64,000 nt of DNA. Origin: an uncultured Bacteroidales bacterium (lineage in GTDB: Bacteria; Bacteroidota; Bacteroidia; Bacteroidales; WCHB1-69). A model generated the notes under the pieces. The model was not told the origin of the DNA. It worked only from the letters and a program-made list of their open reading frames with translations, and made no database searches. Within the stretch, counting starts at the first letter, position 1. Every line of letters starts with the position of its first letter. The stretch spans positions 1 to 64,000 of the forward strand of contig CAJOFJ010000001.1 of the NCBI GenBank assembly GCA_905233625.1, read 5' to 3'. The position numbers were made by a program, and so were the translations under genes. Positions 1 to 9,061 of the stretch are shown piece by piece.

Positions 1-565
1 AGTGTCAAAGGTCGTTAAGGTCGACAAGGTCGTTAAGGTCATCGTAACGACGGAATCGCAGCCCGCGGTGGATGGCAGGGTGACGGTCTGGGTGCCGGCT
101 TCGGTGAACTGGATACCATTCCAGGTGTAAGGCAGTTCGCTGGCGCAGATAGTGAGAGTGTCAAAGGTCGTTAAGGTCGACAAGGTCGTTAAGGTCATCG
201 TAACGACGGAGTCGCAGCCCGCGGCGGATGGCAGGGTGACGGTCTGGGTGCCGGCTTCGGTGAACTGGATACCATTCCAGGTGTAGGGCAGTTCGCTGGC
301 GCAGATGGTGAGAGTGTCAAAGGTCGTTAAGGTCGACAAGGTCGTTAAAGTCATCGTAACAACGGAGTCGCAGCCCGCGGCGGATGGCAGGGTGACGGTC
401 TGGGTGCCGGCCTGGGTGAACTCTACGCCATTCCAGGTGTGGGGCAGCTGGCTGGCGCAAAGGGTGAGAGTGTCAAAGGTCGTTAAGGTCGACAAGGTCG
501 TTAAGGTCATCGTAACGACGGAATCGCAGCCCGCGGTGGATGGCAGGGTGACGGTCTGGGTGCCG
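1..565 (-). CDS. Frameshifted continuation of the C10 peptidase (repeat domain), partial
   Basis: On the minus strand the repeat units stay open from about 565 to the left edge, but in a different frame from the peptidase that begins at 3959. The frames are separated by the 4-nt deletion near 565-575. I infer that this is the rest of the same protein: the residues ASELP.TWNG.QFT lie on both sides of the break. The end of the gene, where a type IX sorting domain would be expected, is outside the window. A sequencing or assembly error in the repeat is as likely as a real mutation. Confidence 0.5.
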
Positions 566-620
566 GCGTGAACTGTACGCCATTCCAGGTGATAGGCAGT
601 TCGCTGGCACAAATGGTGAG
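1..620 (-). repeat. 156-bp tandem repeat array, four copies, coding on minus strand
   Basis: The word agtgtcaaagg recurs at 1, 157, 313 and 469 (period exactly 156) and a related word starts at 621, so the last copy is 152 bp. Each full copy encodes 52 residues on the minus strand, containing ICASELPYTWNG, FTEAGTQTVTLPS and GCDSVVTMTL followed by a low-complexity Thr-Leu linker. The linker DNA is itself made of 9-nt subrepeats of the type ggtcgttaa/ggtcgacaa. The array continues off the left edge. Such repeats are typical of Bacteroidetes secreted surface proteins. Confidence 0.95.
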
Positions 621-3600
621 AGTGTCAAGGATGTTATAAGTTGGTCCATTACACGGGATTGTCACCTCCACACTACCCTGTGCGGGAGCTTTGCAACCAT
701 TGTCCCATACCGACCATACCGCATAATTATATAAACCAGCAGAAGGGACATTATCATTATAATAGGTATTAGACGTGTTTTGAACATTCACTTCATTTCT
801 TTCCACCTGATAACTGATGCAAGAAATCGGCACATCTTCAATTCTGGCCTTCAGCACAAAGGAATAGGATGTGTTAAACTCACCCCAAGAGGTGTTGTAA
901 GTTGCCACTAATTTCGTTATACAACCTTTATGCGCCACGTATGGCGGTCCTAGCTGAAAGGGGTATACTCCACCAGGAACCTCCAAATATAAGCCATACC
1001 ATAATTCCTCATTGGCATTAATAAGAACAGGATTATTCAACGCAACAGTATTCCAATCCCCATCCGTCAAAGTCGAGATATCCACATTCTGCTCAACCAC
1101 GAGATTTCCAGGGTTATACGACGAACCATTATAACTCCCCCCCTTAAAAACCACAATCTTATACACATTTACACTCGTATTGGCTTTGAATGTGATTGCC
1201 GTCAGCTGTTTGTTGTGATATTCTATTAAATCGGACGTCTCATAGCGATGCATCATGTATCTTTTCACAGCTGAATTATAACCATAACTGGTTTGCCAAG
1301 TGTTATTCCAGCTTATTTCGTATTGCTCTGGCTGGAAAATTTCAGGAGCATCCCACGACAAGGCCACACTTTGTTCAGACTGCGACAAAAGCAGGTTTTG
1401 AGGAGGATTACAAGCCGCATAGTATTGTCCTGTAAGTGGCACAACAGCAGAAATATTTCCCGACTGAAGATGAATGGTCCCTCTTTCGAAAGGAGTATTC
1501 TCTGTAACGGGTATATATTTCACATAAAGAGTCCCCCCCAGTCTATTAATCATCGCTGTACTTGTGAAATGAACAGAATCAGTACTCAATAAAAAATTAC
1601 CATCTACACTTACCTGAATATCTTCCGTCAATGCGATACCACTGATTATCATTTTTTTAGCAGCATAATCAAGTCCATAATTGGTATAAAAATCCAATCT
1701 ATCCGGAAGCGTACTAATCTGTGTAACGTTTGTAAAACTACTTTGAATCGAGGCTGAACAGCCATTTGACCAATTGGCAACAACTGTATACAAATAGGTA
1801 TTCGTTTCCTCCACATGGTCTTGTTGGGACAACAAATTCGTAGTAGTAAGAAGAGTTTCGTCACGATACACCTGATAATTTGTAAGCGTATGTCTATCCT
1901 CCACAATTCCTTTTACACAAACAGAATGATTTGGATAATGTCCCCAGCTTGCCTGTCCGTTTTCATAATGAAAACCATAGAAACCACCCTTTCCCTGTAC
2001 TGTTCCACTACAAATAGAAACCGCAAAAAGATTGGCGACAGTTTCCACACGAATACCAAAGCACATGTCCTGACTGGCATCGATTTCCACAGGATTGTTC
2101 AGGCTAACTGTGTTCCAACTACCGGCAGTCAATGAATTTGTGGGCACATCCTGAGTATACACCAGCGTTCCAGGATTGAACGTGGAACCATCGTATGACC
2201 CTCCTTTATATACCTCAAGCTTGTATGAGCTTGCCATATCATACACATAAAAATCTATCTCCGTAAGACTTTTACCATGCATGACCACCAAATCGGAATC
2301 ACAAAAACGCTGCAAAACAGAAACCGTAACATCTGAGCCATAACGGACCCCCGAACAAAATCCACCTGGATACCAAGTTATGGTTTGTTGGTCAAGAGGC
2401 AATATCGCCGCATCCCAACTGAGGTCTATATTCTGCAAATCTTGTGTAGTGACAAGCAAATTCGTAGGAGGCGGACAGTTCACCTGGTAGCAATTTCCCG
2501 ACAGCATAATCGTTTCTACAGTAGCACCAGATGCCAGACACAAGGAGCCATGCTCCGGATGTCCAATAGAAGAAGGCTCATAACGGACATACAATGTTCC
2601 ACCAGTACTATTCAAGCTAAGAGACGATGCAAAGTTAACTGAATCCAAACTAATTTGAAAAGGACCTGAAACAGTAGCATTTACAGGTGCGGAAAGCGCA
2701 TTTGTCAGGACCGAGACAGGCTTGGTTTCGCTAACAGATCCATATTCTGTCAGAAACGAAATACGTTTTACATCTGGACGGATAATCGACATATTGGCGT
2801 TAATGCCAAAGACAGCCCCTTGATTGGAACTGAAGTTATTGCCTCCGGGATTCAATGCGGAAATCAAGAAATAACCATCCAAGTATCCTCCCCAGCCCCA
2901 GTTAAAATGAAAATAGTTATCACTGTCGTATCCGTCACAAACAAAAGCATGACCGCCGCTTCCGCTACCATGATACAGCATGGGCTGCAAATTGTTCAAA
3001 GATGCCTTCAGCATGGAAATCCATGTTTCCTCTGAATAAGAAGGCCTATCCAAATGATAACAACCTTCATAGCCGAAAAAAGTATTCAAAGCCTGTGCAA
3101 CCTGTTCACTGACTGCCCCGCTCATATTAGCACCATATTGCATATTCACACTCACGCCACAGTGATAAATCAATTGTGCCACCTCAAAAATCTCTGTGAC
3201 CGAGCTATTGGAATTGATGCTGTTCGGCATATGGGCATAGTCGTAAGTTGAGTGAGCAAAATCTACCGAAAGCACACCATAATCACCATAACCATAGTGC
3301 GAATAATTAGAAGTATAACTATGACTTCCGATTCCGTGACTGGGATATTGCCAATAGCGGATAAGCTGCGCCATAGCCGTAGCCACACAACCCGCGAATG
3401 TGTGTCCGTTAGGACCAGCCGGATCAGCCGGACACAAGTCGTTATAATATGCACTTTGGTTCCATGTAGTAGAGAGCAGCGGTCCAACGACTGGGGTTCC
3501 CAAACGCATCGTCTGTCTTCTTGGCATAACGGAAAATTCCTCCCATCTTTCACGAGTCTGAGCAGAAAAACTGGCGTTGCTCTCCAACGTATATTTCATT

Positions 3601-3959
3601 TCATTTGCATAATCATTCAAGATATCCAAAAAAGCCTCTGGCAAATGAGCATGCTCGAAATGTCCCTCCGTAGAATATCCCAACACCGGTTCAAAACAAT
3701 CATCCGCACTCACAATAACAAAACCATCTCCAACATTATAAATGCGAATACAATCCACCGAATCCCTGCTGGCAGAAGTTTGAATTCTGCGAGTATAAGC
3801 CAGCTGTACCATCACAGGGGAACGGTCTGAGATTCCTCGCGTTTTATACGAATAAAAATTCAAAGCTATCTCCTTGGTACTACTCGTGTCCCGAGGGGCC
3901 GCAACTGCACCACACACCCCAATTATCAATAAAAAAGTGAATATAAGTATATGTTTCAT
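507..3959 (-). CDS. Secreted C10 family (streptopain-like) cysteine peptidase, frameshifted at its C-terminus
   Basis: The protein starts with a signal peptide (MKHILIFTFLL...AVA, residues 1-20). A propeptide-like region (about 25-150) is followed by the C10 catalytic domain, with catalytic Cys191 in GCVATAMAQ and catalytic His337 in GGHAFVCDGY, then NWGWGG near 353-358. After residue 400 there are two copies of a module: a beta-sandwich segment containing GGTLYV.Y and a fibronectin-III-like segment beginning PP.NLL and containing LSWDA. The 156-bp repeat domain starts near residue 1120. Normal repeat residues QFTEAG become QFTPAP, and the frame stops at 507 because of a 4-nt deletion. A minus-strand TAnnTTTG box lies at 3989-3996. 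By family it is probably an exported peptidase that depends on type IX secretion, although no sorting domain is visible here. Confidence 0.88.
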   Translation of the reverse strand: MKHILIFTFLLIIGVCGAVAAPRDTSSTKEIALNFYSYKTRGISDRSPVMVQLAYTRRIQTSASRDSVDCIRIYNVGDGFVIVSADDCFEPVLGYSTEGHFEHAHLPEAFLDILNDYANEMKYTLESNASFSAQTRERWEEFSVMPRRQTMRLGTPVVGPLLSTTWNQSAYYNDLCPADPAGPNGHTFAGCVATAMAQLIRYWQYPSHGIGSHSYTSNYSHYGYGDYGVLSVDFAHSTYDYAHMPNSINSNSSVTEIFEVAQLIYHCGVSVNMQYGANMSGAVSEQVAQALNTFFGYEGCYHLDRPSYSEETWISMLKASLNNLQPMLYHGSGSGGHAFVCDGYDSDNYFHFNWGWGGYLDGYFLISALNPGGNNFSSNQGAVFGINANMSIIRPDVKRISFLTEYGSVSETKPVSVLTNALSAPVNATVSGPFQISLDSVNFASSLSLNSTGGTLYVRYEPSSIGHPEHGSLCLASGATVETIMLSGNCYQVNCPPPTNLLVTTQDLQNIDLSWDAAILPLDQQTITWYPGGFCSGVRYGSDVTVSVLQRFCDSDLVVMHGKSLTEIDFYVYDMASSYKLEVYKGGSYDGSTFNPGTLVYTQDVPTNSLTAGSWNTVSLNNPVEIDASQDMCFGIRVETVANLFAVSICSGTVQGKGGFYGFHYENGQASWGHYPNHSVCVKGIVEDRHTLTNYQVYRDETLLTTTNLLSQQDHVEETNTYLYTVVANWSNGCSASIQSSFTNVTQISTLPDRLDFYTNYGLDYAAKKMIISGIALTEDIQVSVDGNFLLSTDSVHFTSTAMINRLGGTLYVKYIPVTENTPFERGTIHLQSGNISAVVPLTGQYYAACNPPQNLLLSQSEQSVALSWDAPEIFQPEQYEISWNNTWQTSYGYNSAVKRYMMHRYETSDLIEYHNKQLTAITFKANTSVNVYKIVVFKGGSYNGSSYNPGNLVVEQNVDISTLTDGDWNTVALNNPVLINANEELWYGLYLEVPGGVYPFQLGPPYVAHKGCITKLVATYNTSWGEFNTSYSFVLKARIEDVPISCISYQVERNEVNVQNTSNTYYNDNVPSAGLYNYAVWSVWDNGCKAPAQGSVEVTIPCNGPTYNILDTLTICASELPITWNGVQFTPAPRPSPCHPPRAAIPSLR

Positions 3960-3988
3960 AAACCATCAATTTTTTCTAGATAAATTTA

Positions 3989-3996
3989 CAAAAATA
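3989..3996 (-). promoter_or_regulatory. -7 promoter box of the C10 peptidase gene
   Basis: The minus strand reads TATTTTTG, matching the Bacteroidetes -7 consensus TAnnTTTG, 30 nt upstream of the ATG at 3959. No good -33 TTTG at the usual spacing. Confidence 0.6.
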
Positions 3997-4079
3997 CAAA
4001 AAAACAGAATACCGCTTTATCAAATCATCACTGTTTATTTCTTTTTTTATACAAAAATACCTGTTGTAAAAATATTATG

Positions 4080-4087
4080 TATATTTG
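4080..4087 (+). promoter_or_regulatory. -7 promoter box of the OmpA-like lipoprotein gene
   Basis: TATATTTG matches TAnnTTTG and lies 68 nt before the ATG at 4156. It would also serve mutY, which follows 6 nt after the lipoprotein gene. Confidence 0.6.
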
Positions 4088-4155
4088 CAAGTTATGACAC
4101 ACTAATTCGAATTGAAACAATAACATTATAAAATCATCAACAAAAAACAACAGAA

Positions 4156-5142
4156 ATGAAAAGAAAATTATTGATTTCAGGATTGATTATCGGAAGTCTT
4201 TTGCTTTCGGGATGTGTAACCAAACAAAAATATGCCGAATTGGAGGATAGCTACAGAACATGCTCCGAAAACTTGGCTGTGCTGAATCAGGACAATATCA
4301 ACACCGTCAACAAAAACAAGCAATTGGAACAGCAAGTCGAGCAATTGAAGGCCCGCACCAAACAGCTGGCCAATGACACGCTGACACTCAGCAAAAGATT
4401 GGCCCAATCGGAAAAAGACCTGGCCAAAGCCATCCGCGACTACGATGAGCTGCTGAAACAATTCGCCGAACTGAATATGACCAACAATACACAAGTCAAC
4501 AAACTTCTGGCCGATATTGAAAAAATCAAGGCTCAGCTGAAAGAACGTGAGGCAGAAATCAACCAACAGCGCGATGAGCTCAACCTCGCCGCCATGGAAC
4601 TTTCGGACAAAGAATCCCGTTTGAGTGAGCTGCAAAGCATTTTGAATCAAAAAGATGCAGAGGTAAAAAAACTTAAAGAAACCGTTTCCAACGCGCTGAA
4701 AGGATTTGAAGGTAGCGGCTTGAACGTATATGAGAAAAACGGCAAAGTATATGTGTCAATGGATGAAAAGCTGCTGTTTGCTTCTGGAAGTTGGGTTATC
4801 AACAACGACGGTATGCAAGCCATCTCCCAATTGGCCGAAGTACTTGAAAAAGAAGAAGAAATTTCTGTTTTGATTGAAGGCCATACCGACAATATACCAT
4901 ACAAAGGTGCCGGTCAGGTAAAAGACAACTGGGATTTGAGCGTAATGCGTGCCACCGCTGTAGTGAAGGCCATTCTGAAGAACAAGAACATCGACCCTTC
5001 ACGTTTGTCCGCCTCCGGTCGTAGCGAGTACTTCCCCATCGACAGCAACGACAATGCCGAGGCTCGCGCCAAAAACCGCCGCACCGAAATCATTCTGACC
5101 CCGAAATTGGACGAATTGTTCCAAATTATCAATCAGAATTAA
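4156..5142 (+). CDS. OmpA family peptidoglycan-binding lipoprotein with long coiled coil
   Basis: This 328-residue protein has a lipoprotein signal peptide with lipobox LLSGC, so Cys20 would be the lipidated residue. Residues about 25-180 are Glu/Lys/Gln/Leu rich with heptad character and form a predicted coiled coil. The C-terminal OmpA-like domain (about 195-315) carries LLFASGSWVIN, IEGHTDNIPY and the conserved tail SASGRSEY...NRRTEI. By family the OmpA domain binds peptidoglycan non-covalently, so the protein probably tethers the outer membrane or a periplasmic complex to the wall. Overall architecture is like the Pal/MotB group but without a membrane-spanning motor segment. It appears co-transcribed with mutY. 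Confidence 0.9.
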   Translation: MKRKLLISGLIIGSLLLSGCVTKQKYAELEDSYRTCSENLAVLNQDNINTVNKNKQLEQQVEQLKARTKQLANDTLTLSKRLAQSEKDLAKAIRDYDELLKQFAELNMTNNTQVNKLLADIEKIKAQLKEREAEINQQRDELNLAAMELSDKESRLSELQSILNQKDAEVKKLKETVSNALKGFEGSGLNVYEKNGKVYVSMDEKLLFASGSWVINNDGMQAISQLAEVLEKEEEISVLIEGHTDNIPYKGAGQVKDNWDLSVMRATAVVKAILKNKNIDPSRLSASGRSEYFPIDSNDNAEARAKNRRTEIILTPKLDELFQIINQN

Positions 5143-5148
5143 TTTTCT

Positions 5149-6141
5149 ATGCAATTTACTGATTTACTGCTTCATTGGTATGCAGATAACAAGCGTTCAC
5201 TCCCTTGGCGGGGTGAACGCGATGTTTATAGGGTGTGGGTATCCGAGATCATCTTGCAGCAAACCCGCATTCAGCAAGGCTGGGACTACTACTTGCGCTT
5301 TATCGAAGCTTTCCCGGATGTCAAAGCATTGGCAGAAGCCGACGAGGAGCAAGTTCTGCGGGTATGGCAAGGGCTGGGCTATTATTCACGCGCCCGGAAC
5401 ATGCATGCCGCGGCCCAAAGCGTAATGCGTGAGCATGGAGGCATGTTTCCCTCCACCTACGGGCAGGTGCGCCAGCTCAAGGGCATCGGTGACTATACCG
5501 CCGCCGCCATCTGCGCTTTTGCTTACGGACTGCCCTACCCCGCCGTGGACGGCAACGTGCTGCGCATCATCAGCCGCGTGTTCGGCATCCACGACAATAT
5601 TGCGGACAACAGCACCCGAAAGAATATCTCGGCATTGTGCCAGAAACTGATAAAAGACACTGATCCTTCAGACTTTAACCAGGCTCTGATGGACTTCGGA
5701 TCACTGCAATGCACGCCCAAGAATCCCGATTGCGAGCATTGCCCGATGCAAGGCGAATGCTATGCGTTCAAGCACCAGCAAGTGGATACGCTTCCTGTCA
5801 ACATCAAACGTATCCATATCAAAAACAGGTATTTCCATTATTTTGTCTGCATCCATCAGGATGAAATTATAATTGAGAAAAGAGAAAATGATGACATCTG
5901 GAAAGGTTTGTATCAGCTTCCCATGAGCGAGACCAAAAATAACAAAAAACTGAATTTCAAACTCTTATATCAAGCCAAACACCAGTTGACGCACCAGACT
6001 CTCCATGCCTACTTTTACGACACTCCCGACGCATCTACGCTTCCGGAACCTGCCGGCCAACGACTGAAAATCAAGGTCAAAGATATTGACAATTACGCCT
6101 TCCCGAAATTAATCATCAATTTCTTTAATACCCTTCAATAA
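5149..6141 (+). CDS. mutY: A/G-specific adenine DNA glycosylase MutY
   Basis: This enzyme removes adenine paired with 8-oxoguanine. The helix-hairpin-helix GPD domain covers residues about 28-185, with the catalytic Glu33 in VSEIILQQTR, the hairpin in LKGIGDYTAAAI and Asp134 in AVDGNVLRI. The iron-sulfur loop follows the MutY/Nth spacing C-x6-C-x2-C-x5-C (Cys188, 195, 198, 204). The C-terminal 110 residues are the NUDIX-like domain that recognises 8-oxoguanine. Length (330) is normal for the family. The gene starts 6 nt after the stop of the OmpA-like lipoprotein, which suggests one transcript. Confidence 0.96.
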   Translation: MQFTDLLLHWYADNKRSLPWRGERDVYRVWVSEIILQQTRIQQGWDYYLRFIEAFPDVKALAEADEEQVLRVWQGLGYYSRARNMHAAAQSVMREHGGMFPSTYGQVRQLKGIGDYTAAAICAFAYGLPYPAVDGNVLRIISRVFGIHDNIADNSTRKNISALCQKLIKDTDPSDFNQALMDFGSLQCTPKNPDCEHCPMQGECYAFKHQQVDTLPVNIKRIHIKNRYFHYFVCIHQDEIIIEKRENDDIWKGLYQLPMSETKNNKKLNFKLLYQAKHQLTHQTLHAYFYDTPDASTLPEPAGQRLKIKVKDIDNYAFPKLIINFFNTLQ

Positions 6142-6151
6142 AAAACTATCC

Positions 6152-6172
6152 GGCTGCCACAATGCGACAGCC
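6152..6172. terminator. Weak hairpin after mutY
   Basis: GGCTG at 6152-6156 pairs with CAGCC at 6168-6172 across an 11-nt loop, and an A-rich run follows. It lies between mutY and the next promoter. The stem is short, so this is a tentative terminator. Confidence 0.3.
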
Positions 6173-6192
6173 CTTCAGATAAAAAAAAATTG

Positions 6193-6200
6193 TATCTTTG
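6193..6200 (+). promoter_or_regulatory. -7 promoter box of the OPT transporter gene
   Basis: TATCTTTG matches TAnnTTTG, 26 nt before the ATG at 6227. Confidence 0.65.
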
Positions 6201-6226
6201 CTGTTTCAAACAAAAATAACAATATT

Positions 6227-8230
6227 ATGGAAGAAGAAAAAGACATCAACTTGACTCTTGAAGAGATCAAAATGCCCGACAACGCTTATTCCGAGCTGAA
6301 AGAGGGCGAAGAGTACAAACCCATACTGATGGGCACAAAGAAATACCCTGAAATCAACGCCTGGACGGTGATTTGGGGTATCATCATGGCCATCATTTTC
6401 TCAGCGGCCACCGCTTACGCCGGACTGAGATTCGGCCAGGTGTTCGAGGCGGCTATCCCTATCGCCATTATCGCTGTGGGAGCCTCCACTTTGGCCAAAC
6501 GTAAGAGCCCGCTGTCCGAAAATGTCATTATCCAGTCCATCGGTGCCAGCTCCGGTGTGATTGTGGCCGGTGCCATCTTCACCCTGCCCGCCATATACAT
6601 CATCCAGGAAACCAATCCTGATATCCAGATGAATGTCAACTTCTTCCAGATTTTCCTGGCTTCCCTTTTCGGCGGCTTCCTAGGTATTCTGTTCCTAATT
6701 CCCTTCCGCAAATACTTTGTCTCCGACATGCACGGCAAGTACCCCTTCCCCGAAGCTACCGCTACTACCGAAATCCTAGTATCAGGTGCCAAGGGCGGAA
6801 ATCAAGCCAAACTATTGGTTGTCAGTGGATTAATTGGAGGTTTGTATGATTTTTGCATGACCACCTTCAACTTCTGGTCCGAAACCATCACCACCCGCAT
6901 GGCGGCCTGGGGCGAACAACTGGCCATGAACCACAAGTTTGTCTTCAAGATGAATGGCAGCGCCATCCTGCTGGGCACCGGCTACCTGATTGGTCTGAAA
7001 TACGCCATGATAATCTGCGCAGGTTCATTCCTTTCATGGTGGTTCATCGTTCCACTTTTGGGACAATATGGTGTCACCCCCGACGGAGTGCTGATGAGCA
7101 CGATGGATCCCGACTTAATTTTCTCACAATATGTAAGATATATCGGCATCGGCGGTATCGCCATGGCTGGTATCTTAGGTGTCATCAAATCTGCCGGAGT
7201 CATCAAAACTTCATTGAGCGTGGCTTTCAAAGCCGGCAAGAGCAAAGGTACTGAAGAGCAGCAAGTACTTCGCACTCAGCGTGATATCCCCATGAAGATT
7301 ATACTTTTCGGCTTCTTGGCAGTCATTATAATGATGGTCTTATTCTTCATTTTCGGAGGCATGCAGATGAATCTCACCCAGATTATCGTCGGCATCCTGG
7401 TGGTATTTTTGTTTGCCTTCCTGTTCACCACCGTGGCCGCTACCGCCATTGCCACCGTGGGTACCAACCCCGTGTCGGGTATGACCATGATGACCTTGAT
7501 TCTCAGCTCATTCATCCTGTCGGCAGTAGGTTTACAGGGCGGCACCGGCATTATCACCGCATTGGTGGTAGGCGGTATTGTATGCTCCGCATTGGCCATG
7601 GCCGGCGGTTTCATCACCGACTTGAAAATCGGTTATTGGATTGGCACCTCTCCTTATAAACAGCAGGGATTGAAGTTCTTAGGCACTTTAGTGTCAGCTC
7701 TTACCGTAGGTGCGGTAATCATGCTGTTATCCAAGACCTACGGCTACACGGGTGAAAACGCATTGGTGGCACCCCAGGCTAACGCTATGGCAGCCATCAT
7801 CGAACCTCTGATGTTCGGTGGCCAGACTCCTTGGATTCTGTATATCATCGGTGCTATTTTGGCTATCGTGCTCGACCGTATCGGAGTTCCTGCTTTGGCC
7901 TTCTCTCTCGGTATGTTCATTCCTCTGCAGCTGAATATCCCCTTGCTGATTGGTGGCGCTTTGGCTTGGTTTATCGGCAACCGCAGCAAAGACGAAGCCG
8001 TGAACAAAGCCCGCAAAGAAAAAGGAACGCTGTTAGCTTCCGGTATGCTGGCTGGTGGTGCCATCATGGGTGTAGTGAGCGCTATCATGAAATACGCTGG
8101 CGCTGACGTGGCAATGCCCACCGAATACATCGGCTCATCAGCCTACAACATTCTCGCTATCGTGATGTACGTAGCCATCTGCGTATATCTGGTGATACAC
8201 TCGATGAAACAGAAAACAGTTGAAAAATAA
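6227..8230 (+). CDS. OPT family oligopeptide transporter
   Basis: A 667-residue integral membrane protein with about 14-16 hydrophobic segments. The N-terminal cytoplasmic stretch ends in a YPEINAWTV.WG motif, followed by AYAGLRFGQVFEAAIPIAI, a pattern I recognise from prokaryotic OPT transporters. A loop with KYPFPEATATTEILVSGAKGG is also characteristic (the conserved YPFPEATA segment). OPT proteins import small peptides or metal chelates using the proton gradient; the substrate cannot be read from the sequence. The gene has its own promoter box and is closed by the large palindrome at 8244-8287. Confidence 0.9.
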   Translation: MEEEKDINLTLEEIKMPDNAYSELKEGEEYKPILMGTKKYPEINAWTVIWGIIMAIIFSAATAYAGLRFGQVFEAAIPIAIIAVGASTLAKRKSPLSENVIIQSIGASSGVIVAGAIFTLPAIYIIQETNPDIQMNVNFFQIFLASLFGGFLGILFLIPFRKYFVSDMHGKYPFPEATATTEILVSGAKGGNQAKLLVVSGLIGGLYDFCMTTFNFWSETITTRMAAWGEQLAMNHKFVFKMNGSAILLGTGYLIGLKYAMIICAGSFLSWWFIVPLLGQYGVTPDGVLMSTMDPDLIFSQYVRYIGIGGIAMAGILGVIKSAGVIKTSLSVAFKAGKSKGTEEQQVLRTQRDIPMKIILFGFLAVIIMMVLFFIFGGMQMNLTQIIVGILVVFLFAFLFTTVAATAIATVGTNPVSGMTMMTLILSSFILSAVGLQGGTGIITALVVGGIVCSALAMAGGFITDLKIGYWIGTSPYKQQGLKFLGTLVSALTVGAVIMLLSKTYGYTGENALVAPQANAMAAIIEPLMFGGQTPWILYIIGAILAIVLDRIGVPALAFSLGMFIPLQLNIPLLIGGALAWFIGNRSKDEAVNKARKEKGTLLASGMLAGGAIMGVVSAIMKYAGADVAMPTEYIGSSAYNILAIVMYVAICVYLVIHSMKQKTVEK

Positions 8231-8243
8231 AAACTAAAAACAC

Positions 8244-8287
8244 AAACAAGAAATTGAGATAAATCACATTATCTCAATTTCTTGTTT
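8244..8287. terminator. 19-bp perfect palindrome, bidirectional terminator between convergent genes
   Basis: Arms 8244-8262 and 8269-8287 are perfectly complementary with a 6-nt loop (8263-8268). A and T runs flank both arms, as expected for a terminator that works in both directions. The right arm also encodes the last residues and the stop codon of the minus-strand gene that ends at 8269. Confidence 0.85.
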
Positions 8288-8934
8288 TCCATTCTCTTAA
8301 TAGCTTCCTGAAAGACATCAATAAGGGGAGCATTTTTTTCGTTATCACCCAAAAACTTGATGCATTCTTTCAAAATAATGTCATAGATTCCTGTCGTATC
8401 TACGACATAAATTGATTTCACCATAACAAGCTTTTTATCTTTTTGGTTGAAGATCTCAAATGATGGTCTGCTATGGTTTGAAACCACCATGGGCGTGATG
8501 TGCAATACCACTTTCTCTATAGTGGCAATCTGTTCTTCGCTAAACTTCTTCTTGCATGCAATCAGTCTGCACTGACTCAAAAACGGCAGTTCCACCTGAT
8601 AAGTCAGATCCTGGGTACAACTAATATGGTTTTTCTCCATAGCATCACTAAAATTAGAAGCGGAGCTCTCTGACTGTGCCCAGAAATAACGTCTGTCATT
8701 GCCATTTTCACGCATCTCACACATAAGTTTCCAAGTTGAGGCAAGTTGCTCCTCTATGGAATAGAGGTTCGTCTTCCATCCCTCTTTGGTAAGTTCCGCA
8801 GCTTTTTCTTTGGCATTAAGGCCTTTCTGAGGAGTCAAAACATCAAAATCATCCTTCTTCTGACCATATACACGGCTTGACAACAACAAGATTGCTGCAA
8901 AAAAAATGGAAACGGAAATTCTCAAAGTCTTCAT
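8269..8934 (-). CDS. Secreted protein of unknown function
   Basis: I do not recognise this 221-residue protein. It has a clear signal peptide (MKTLRISVSIFFAAILLLSS...YGQ) and then a soluble mixed region with DVLTPQKGLNAKEKAAELTKEGWKT near the N-terminus. Three cysteines fall in the central part. The longest open frame begins with TTG at 8940; the ATG at 8934 is preferred because it opens the signal peptide. A TAnnTTTG box lies at 8979-8986. The 3' end is embedded in the shared terminator palindrome. It faces the OPT gene and appears monocistronic. Confidence 0.75.
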   Translation of the reverse strand: MKTLRISVSIFFAAILLLSSRVYGQKKDDFDVLTPQKGLNAKEKAAELTKEGWKTNLYSIEEQLASTWKLMCEMRENGNDRRYFWAQSESSASNFSDAMEKNHISCTQDLTYQVELPFLSQCRLIACKKKFSEEQIATIEKVVLHITPMVVSNHSRPSFEIFNQKDKKLVMVKSIYVVDTTGIYDIILKECIKFLGDNEKNAPLIDVFQEAIKRMENKKLR

Positions 8935-8978
8935 AATCAATATTTTTTTATTATTAACTGCATTTTTTTATTGAACGA

Positions 8979-8986
8979 CAAAAATA
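8979..8986 (-). promoter_or_regulatory. -7 promoter box of the secreted unknown protein
   Basis: Minus strand TATTTTTG, 45 nt upstream of the ATG at 8934. Confidence 0.6.
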
Positions 8987-8999
8987 CAAAATTATTACA

Positions 9000-9030
9000 T
9001 TGTAGAATTGCAAATTGTTTCGTATTTTTG
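9000..9030 (+). promoter_or_regulatory. Promoter of the MBOAT gene (-33 TTG, -7 TATTTTTG)
   Basis: TTG at 9000-9002 and TATTTTTG at 9023-9030 are 20 nt apart, the Bacteroidetes primary sigma spacing. The ATG is at 9062. Confidence 0.7.
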
Positions 9031-9061
9031 CCAACTTAAATTTTTGACATAGAATACAGCA

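Noticed and set aside
305..571. Plus-strand open frame rich in Val and Lys
   Set aside because: It is the antisense shadow of the tandem coding repeat and has no promoter or known motif.
1..620. Regular repeats that could suggest a CRISPR array
   Set aside because: Units are 156 bp, adjacent without spacers, and encode a continuous 52-residue repeat on the minus strand.
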